NCBI RefSeq assembly: GCF_004798865.1
Contig: NW_025336481.1
Span: 31,966,299-32,030,298, forward strand
DNA length: 64,000 bases
Direction: 5' to 3'
Source: Varanus komodoensis
Taxonomy: Eukaryota > Chordata > Lepidosauria > Squamata > Varanidae
A model generated the notes under the pieces. The model was not told the origin of the DNA. It worked only from the letters and a program-made list of their open reading frames with translations, and did not search any database. Positions within the stretch are counted from its first letter, which is position 1, and each line of letters starts with the position of its first letter. Positions 57,669 to 64,000 of the stretch are shown here, piece by piece. Both the position numbers and the translations under genes were made by a program.

Positions 57669-60600
57669 CATATGCATTGCACTAATATGGATTTTAGAAT
57701 TTTGCTTATGACCAAGGTGGCTCTATTTGCTCTTTGTGACATTTGCAGCTGACGCCCTATCTCTGGATTCAGAGAACTTAAACATGGACGGACACACAGA
57801 TGCATACACCGAAATACACAGGGATGAAATTGCTATTTTGTAAATGCCTTATAAATCAAACTGTGTAGACTAGAAAAGTAGCAACTTGGGAAACATATAC
57901 ACCTTCAGTCTTGTATATACTTTACTGGTAAGAATACTCTTAGTCTTAGCCAAAGAACAATGAATGTAACTTTTGAAACTTTTCTTGTAACTTTTGCCCT
58001 CTTACAACTTTTACACAAAGAGTACAGATCTGGTGTTACACTTCTTCCATAATACTGGCCCTTCCCCTTGTAACTGCTTCCTCATTTTACACACAACTTT
58101 TTGTAAATATGCAATTGGCCCCAAACCATTATAGCATGAAAGGATTGGTATTCATATGCAGAAATATACTGCATGAAGGTACTCATCATTGACATAGCCA
58201 GAATTCCACAACACTATAACACTTTTTTCTACCTGTTATGGATTCAGGATTCCTGCTGTCTGTATCCAGCACTGACCAGTTCAGATATTTGTGTGAATGC
58301 CTAGTCAGAACTCCATGAATGAAGAAAAGAGACACTGACCTTCCATGCAGTCAACACCATGGCTTTAATTAAAGATGATTAATCTGACAAAGCCATAACT
58401 GCCACTTGACTGAATATGATGTCAGGAAATAAAATCATACTTGGACAGCCAACCTAATGGAACCAATGTCAGAGAGATACATATTGTACCTGTTTTAACA
58501 ACAGCGATTTATTACTAGTTTTAATCTGCACACCAGCTTAATTCCTGATCTTGCAAACAACTATTCAAGACAACTACCTGATTTTTTTTTTAAAAAAAGA
58601 AAACACACCTTAACCCTTCTCTTTTCACAAGGTATATCCTGGTATTTTATTACTTCTCCAATAGGATTAACTTTTCAGGAAACTTTAGACAATGCGTTTA
58701 CTTCAAAACATTGTCTGGTGACTTTAAATCAGGACTAAACTTTGATCTAAGTCTCCCTGGTCATTTGAGTCTTACCATCATAAGAATGCAATTGTATTTT
58801 AGAGTAGTTAAGTGGCTAACTTTTCCCTTGTGCTTCGCCACACAAGCAGACCATATTTCATGCTGGCATGCACCACTCAAACAGGTGCAGATTTTCCGCA
58901 GAGATTTCTCTTAGGGATAGTAGCTCTGAGAATACTGCATGTGAACTGAATTTGGGAATTGTGCATAAAGAAGTCCATAAACCAGCTAGCAGTCTTCCCT
59001 GTGAATCAGAATTTGTGTAGCTGTTTTAAACCAGATGCAACTATACTGCCACTGAAACTGGGAATAAAACTCTTGTGCTTGTTTAGAGACAGGATAGATC
59101 ATGTTACATGACACTGTATCTGTAAATGGATTCCTAACGCAAAGAGGTCTTTCAAAGAACTCTGTGTATAAGATTATCTGAAAGTAGTTCAAAGCTATGG
59201 TCTCAGGAGGTTGACTTATTTAAGGTCTAATTGTCAGCCACCAGTTTAGCAGTTAGACCTTCTTCTGGCTCTTTTCCCATGCCAATGCATCCATGAAGTT
59301 CTTAATATTATTCCTTTTAAGTGCTGCAGCAGCAACAAACATTAAAATGCTAAACCACACAGCTGATTTGGAATTGAAGACAGGTTCTGTGTAATCAAAG
59401 GGACATCACCTCTTACCATAATAGCTTACTGAGCATTTTTCAGTCTATTCAAAGATGCTGAAGGGCATTTTTGGGGATGGAGTTGTGAGCACTCCAGAGG
59501 TGACAAGGCTACCAATGAGGAGCTATGGTAGTCTGCAGCAGCTGAGGGTGGGCTTCTATGGTAATTCTGCCCAAGGAACTAAGCCTGAAATGGAAGGTGA
59601 AAAAGGGAAATTGTGACCTTATCACCGCTTTAGGGCATCTAATCTTGTGAGGTCATTTTCTAGCTGCGGCTCTGTGGAACATCACACGTCAGCCACAGCC
59701 CTTTCTGCTAGTGGTGTAGAAGGTATATGTATGTGGTTCACAGACTCGCCAAGAGGCTTACCATAGGAAGAAAAGGAACCTAGCCACAACTTTAGCTAAG
59801 AATTTTGTGATGCATGATAGCAAAGAAGGCAGAGTATCTATTTGTGAATACATTATCATACTGGGGATGTTTTTCTATCCTGGAGGATGTATCTTTCTAT
59901 TTTGTGTTTGTACTACCTGCCAATATGTATGTTGTGACAACACAAATTAAACTCAAATCACCAGTGTATCTCTCAATCTATTCTCACATGGGTCCCCCTT
60001 AAATGACTCCACACATAACACAGTGCTCCTAAAAAAGAAAATGTGATAGTTTAATAGGGCAAAAATAGCCTCTCACCATCTAGTATTCTTTAATTTTGCA
60101 GGGAGAAGGAAGAAAGCTGATCTGCAACATATCTATTGTGAAACTACATTCATCCAAAAAAAAATTGAACTGGTCCAGTTTGACACACCATAGATTTCAT
60201 CACTTCCTTTAGCCTTCAGCTCTGACTCTTATTTTCTCACAATGAGCTATAGGTCCTATAAATTAACAGATCTTCGGACACAGCTTGCTTTTATGTGCCT
60301 CCAGGGCTTCAACACCTCCCATTGCCAGAACAGCAGAGTATGAGCTATTATTGATTCTGCTTATTCATTACAATACTCTGCTTTTCACCTCCCCCATTAC
60401 CTACATAAAAGATACAATACAAAGTATACTTTAAGCAGCTGAAATTCCAGGAACTTCATAGCAGGTTAAATGACAAGTTTTATTGAGGTGACAGAGTTAA
60501 TGAGATCTTGCTCATCTTTTACAACTTGGTAATTAAGGTGTCATATAAAAACAATCCTTTCATTTTTAAGCCTGCAAAAAAGGGAGGCACTGTATAATAA

Positions 60601-61160
60601 AATTAGTTAGGGCAAGATTTCTGTTCATAATTTAGTATAAAGGTTTCAGTGGAACTTTTCCCCCAAAATTTTAAAGCCACGCAATACTGTTATGAAAAGC
60701 TCAACAATACCCCCTACATTTAAATTTTTGAAAGATAATTTGTTTCACCACCAAGTCAAATCCATAATATTTGATTTGAAAGCAACAAACCACAATGCCA
60801 GCAGAACTTGTGGTTCCTGAAAAGGGTGACAACAAGTTCAAAGGTAAGAACATGCACTGTCCAGAAACAGTTATTTTAAACAAACACACACAATAATAAA
60901 CAGATTCAAATTAAGCATATAAAAACAAATACCAATGTGTTAGATTTTCATGATTAATCAAAAGAAATTCAAAGAGGAGAGCAGTATACTTTATGGCCCT
61001 GAAAATATGAATGCAGAGACAAACTGTAGATTAAGAATCCCATATCAAGACAAAGGTGGGCAGATGTGAAACTGGAGAGTGCTCCTGCATCTTTTGCCGT
61101 TGTGCAGAAGACAGAATTTCAGCAGGTGGAGTTTGCAGGGAAGCTGCATCTGCTAGAATT
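57669..61160. other. no gene recognised
   Basis: Long AT-rich stretch without recognised repeat or exon, apart from homopolymer runs near 58585 and 60160. Frames of 60-70 codons are chance. Confidence 0.4.
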
Positions 61161-61217
61161 CCCTCTTCTCTTCTCTTCTCTTCTCTTCTCTTCTCTTCTC
61201 TTCTTCTCTTCTCTTCC
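61161..61217. repeat. (TTCTC)n microsatellite
   Basis: About eleven TTCTC pentamers with one interruption (ttcttctc near 61201). The RREEK-type repeat seen in the minus frame is only its translation. Confidence 0.9.
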
Positions 61218-64000
61218 TTGTATCTGGGTAATCTATGCCTAGTCATGTATTCTTGTGAGCAAACCCCCTGCTCCGTTTTTAACAGTTTGCTTTACATCTA
61301 TAGCTTTCCCTCATTCTATTCCAGACTTCTTGTTTTTTTTTTTTTTTAATCTAGAAAGTAGCAAGTACTTTGTTTTGTTATGTATAAATCTTGCAGTGAA
61401 ATCCTGTACTTGTCTACTCAGGAATAGGTTCCATTGAGCTCAGTGAGGTAAGACCGGGGTAAATGCTTCAATGAAAAATCTAAATCGTGCAGTTAACTGT
61501 TGTCAAGTTTTTATTTTTTAAAAAATGGATGGTTAAGTAAAGAAATGTGAAGAAAGATTTTAACATCAGCCTTATTGCGTGCCTCTAATCTAGTTCTGGG
61601 AAACTTCATTCTAAATGCCTCCACTTATCTATCTGGCAGAGATCCAAAACATACCCTTGGTCATGCCACAAAGACTTTGGTGCATCCTCTGGATATTTCT
61701 AAGTTATGTTTCTCCAATGATTAGCAGATTACCATCCTACACCACACAATGCTTATGAAAGCCTTACTTTTTCAAGAGGATTGCCCTACAACAGCCTTCC
61801 CCAACCTTGCATCCTCCGGAAGTGTTGGAATATAACCCCTGTAATTCTAGGGTATAGGACAATGCACTTTATCACAGTTCGTTTTCATTTCATGGGTTCT
61901 ATCTGTCCTGCATTTTACTTTTGGTTTAAATTAGAGCATTTCTAAATGACATGTCAAATGAGAACTTGGTTACTGTCAGTCTGGCATCCCCAATTCCTTT
62001 ACAGATTAATGTTGTGCTCTGATTAGAAAGGGGAGATGACAAAATCAGTGTCCCCCAAAGAGCAATGCTTTAATAAGTGCATCCATTTCCCTTGTGCACA
62101 GTGGTTAACTGTAAAGAAAAAAGAAGCTGCAAATCCAAAAATACACCAAGCTATGCCTGAGCAGTGATCTGAACAAAGCCAGAAAACAAAGAAGAATTGC
62201 TACCTCATGGATGCTGCTCTGCAAACCAGAACAAGAAACCTGGATATCCAGAGAGAAACATTTAGATGGGAAATATCTTACAACTGTCTCTAGTTAGACA
62301 ACATTTTCAGACTTGATACTAAGTGGAACTTTTAGAAATCTCTTGCAATTTTTTGTATCACATATGAATGCAGTCTATGCTGGAAGACAAGTTCAATATG
62401 TATTGCAGACATACTCCTATTGAAGCGAATCAGAACATGTAAGTCAAAAGCCAAGCTTTGTATAACAGAAATCAACATTATACAATGCGAATGGGTAAGT
62501 GCAACTTTGTACTAGAAGTTTCTAATTTTGATTGAATATGTTCAGCTGTGAGACATCCCAAAAAGCTCTTCCCTGTCTCTCTACTTCCCTTTCTCTTCCT
62601 TTTGTGTCAGAGGGAGCAAGATCCTGGGTCAGAGAATACTGGGGTTTGCCCCCTTCATGGTGAGATACAGCACTCCAACCTTGGAAGGAGGTGTCAGGGC
62701 TGAGGTTAGGGTTAGCTGATGTGGAAAGAACCAGCCCGGCTACACTGTGACATCAGAAAAGCAACCTTGGAGGAGCATATTGGGGCATGGTCCAGTAGTC
62801 GAGAAGAGGAAATTGGAAATCAAGATTTGAGCTGTTCTGAGGACTCTCCAGCCTCCTTCCTGCCTCCAAATCACCACTGCTAGATGGGGGGAAATGGGCA
62901 TCTAGAGAGAAATTCAAGGTGGAGGATGAGGTCATCCCCACTGTTCTTCCTGCCCCACACTGGATGACCAGAACCCTTCGCGCTCAGACTTCTAGTCCAT
63001 ATGCACAATTGATAGCACTCCACCCTTAATTGGCTCTCTCTATTTTTTCCTACTTCCATTTGATCTCAAGGCTGCTTTTATGTTCTTTTTTAGCTCTTGT
63101 ACTACTCTTAGACCTTTGAAACACTTTATCAATAATTCATGCAAATAGGGATGTCTGAGAAATTTTGTTCTTTTAATTCCATTCAAACTCTGGTACAAAC
63201 TAACCTGATCTTCACCTCCTAGATTAATGTTCAGATTGGCATGCAGTTATCCTTTGGATTTTGCACTTAGAATGCTTATTAGAATGAAGCTCTCAGCTCA
63301 AAAAAATATCAAATGTGTATAAAGATGCATATTTTTCAAGTTAAATGTTTAAAGATCCATGTTTCAAAAGAAAATACATCAAAAATTACTTATGTAAATC
63401 CAAATTTTCATTTTTTAAATTCTCAGAATAATGCAGGCATAGAACAGAACAGAACGAATGCATGAGACATCAGACCAGAAAATATATCAATCCATCCATA
63501 TTTGCATACAGACGGGACTGACTAATACAACATTGCAGTGCGTGGTGCTTCTATTCAGTTTTTCAGCCATGCCATTCTTCTGTATCATTCCCCAGTTTTC
63601 CATTTTGTTTCCCCAGCTACAATTCCAAATTCTCTGCCTATTAAACCAGCTCACTCTTTTAAGGGCTCCCTCTATTCTACAAAGCTTAGCACTTTCTCCA
63701 AGCTTTCAGATCTCTCACTCTTCACATGGATAGCACTACTTGGACAACCTAAGGGTAGAAACTCAGAGGAGTGTGTTATTGCTATTATATATGATTATTG
63801 TATGATTTTAGAATGAACTGGATCACCAAAACACACCTTGAGTAAACCTTTCAAATATGTATTTTCATATGTTGTTAATTACTGTAGATCATATATTTTT
63901 GCTTGTATTGCTATGCATAGAAGTAGACTGAAGGAGAATTCACAAAAGCAGAAGCACCTAGACACAGAGCATCTGCAAAAGCCGTACTCACACGAAAAAG
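61218..64000. other. no gene; MITE remnants
   Basis: A T run lies near 61331. A MITE interior ('ctactcaggaataggttcca', then 'ttgagctcagtgaggtaag') lies near 61410-61455. The left half of a hAT-like MITE ('cagccttccccaaccttgca') lies at 61792-61850. The frames near 63458-63816 have no recognisable domain. Confidence 0.45.

Noticed and set aside
61031-61246. Arg/Glu-rich minus frame resembling a charged low-complexity protein
   Set aside because: It is the translation of the (TTCTC)n microsatellite.
1-64000. LTR-type elements, virus-derived genes, CRISPR arrays, rRNA, bacterial-style operons
   Set aside because: No long terminal repeat pair, primer-binding site, regular spaced repeats or rRNA-like sequence was seen. 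The repeat content is plainly that of a vertebrate nuclear genome.

Overview
The window looks like nuclear DNA of a squamate reptile (lizard or snake). The call rests on the repeats. A BovB (RTE-clade) LINE with an intact YADD reverse-transcriptase motif lies beside L2-like and CR1-like LINE 3' ends. There are also tRNA-derived SINEs, one of them Sauria-SINE-like, and many short palindromic DNA transposons of the hAT and Tc1/mariner (pogo/Tigger) kinds. BovB, L2, CR1 and Sauria-type SINEs together are typical of squamates and of neither birds nor mammals. The sequence is mostly AT-rich and CpG-poor. The exceptions are a few CpG-rich transposon cores and one well-preserved L2 copy.

I recognise no host protein-coding gene, rRNA, functional tRNA or CRISPR array, and no virus-derived (LTR-type) element. 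The window is best read as intergenic DNA or the inside of a very long intron. Nearly all open frames of 60-200 codons are chance frames or shadows of transposons. The only real coding fossils recognised are LINE reverse-transcriptase ends: BovB at 20.2-21.06 kb on +, L2-like at 12.9-13.3 kb on -, and L2-like at 36.5-36.9 and 39.6-40.4 kb on +. One possible terminal exon (45693-45859, +) and one unexplained minus-strand open stretch (54774-55474) are flagged at low confidence.

Layout. 0-8 kb: CR1 3' end, nested palindrome, AC microsatellite, a hAT-like MITE, a G-quadruplex-forming run. 8.4-11.4 kb: a cluster of DNA transposons, one hAT-like element with a perfect 8-bp target duplication, a second hAT-like element and a pogo-like element. 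11.5-18 kb: L2 and CR1 ends and a tRNA-derived SINE. 20-21 kb: BovB. 25-31 kb: SINEs, including a Sauria SINE apparently split by a palindromic element, and a hAT-like MITE with its target duplication. 36-46 kb: L2, CR1 and SINE remains and the exon candidate. 48.8 kb: a partial second copy of the pogo-like family. 52.4-53.1 and 57.0-57.7 kb: two TA-flanked DNA transposons with GC/CpG-rich cores. The remainder is unique-looking AT-rich DNA.
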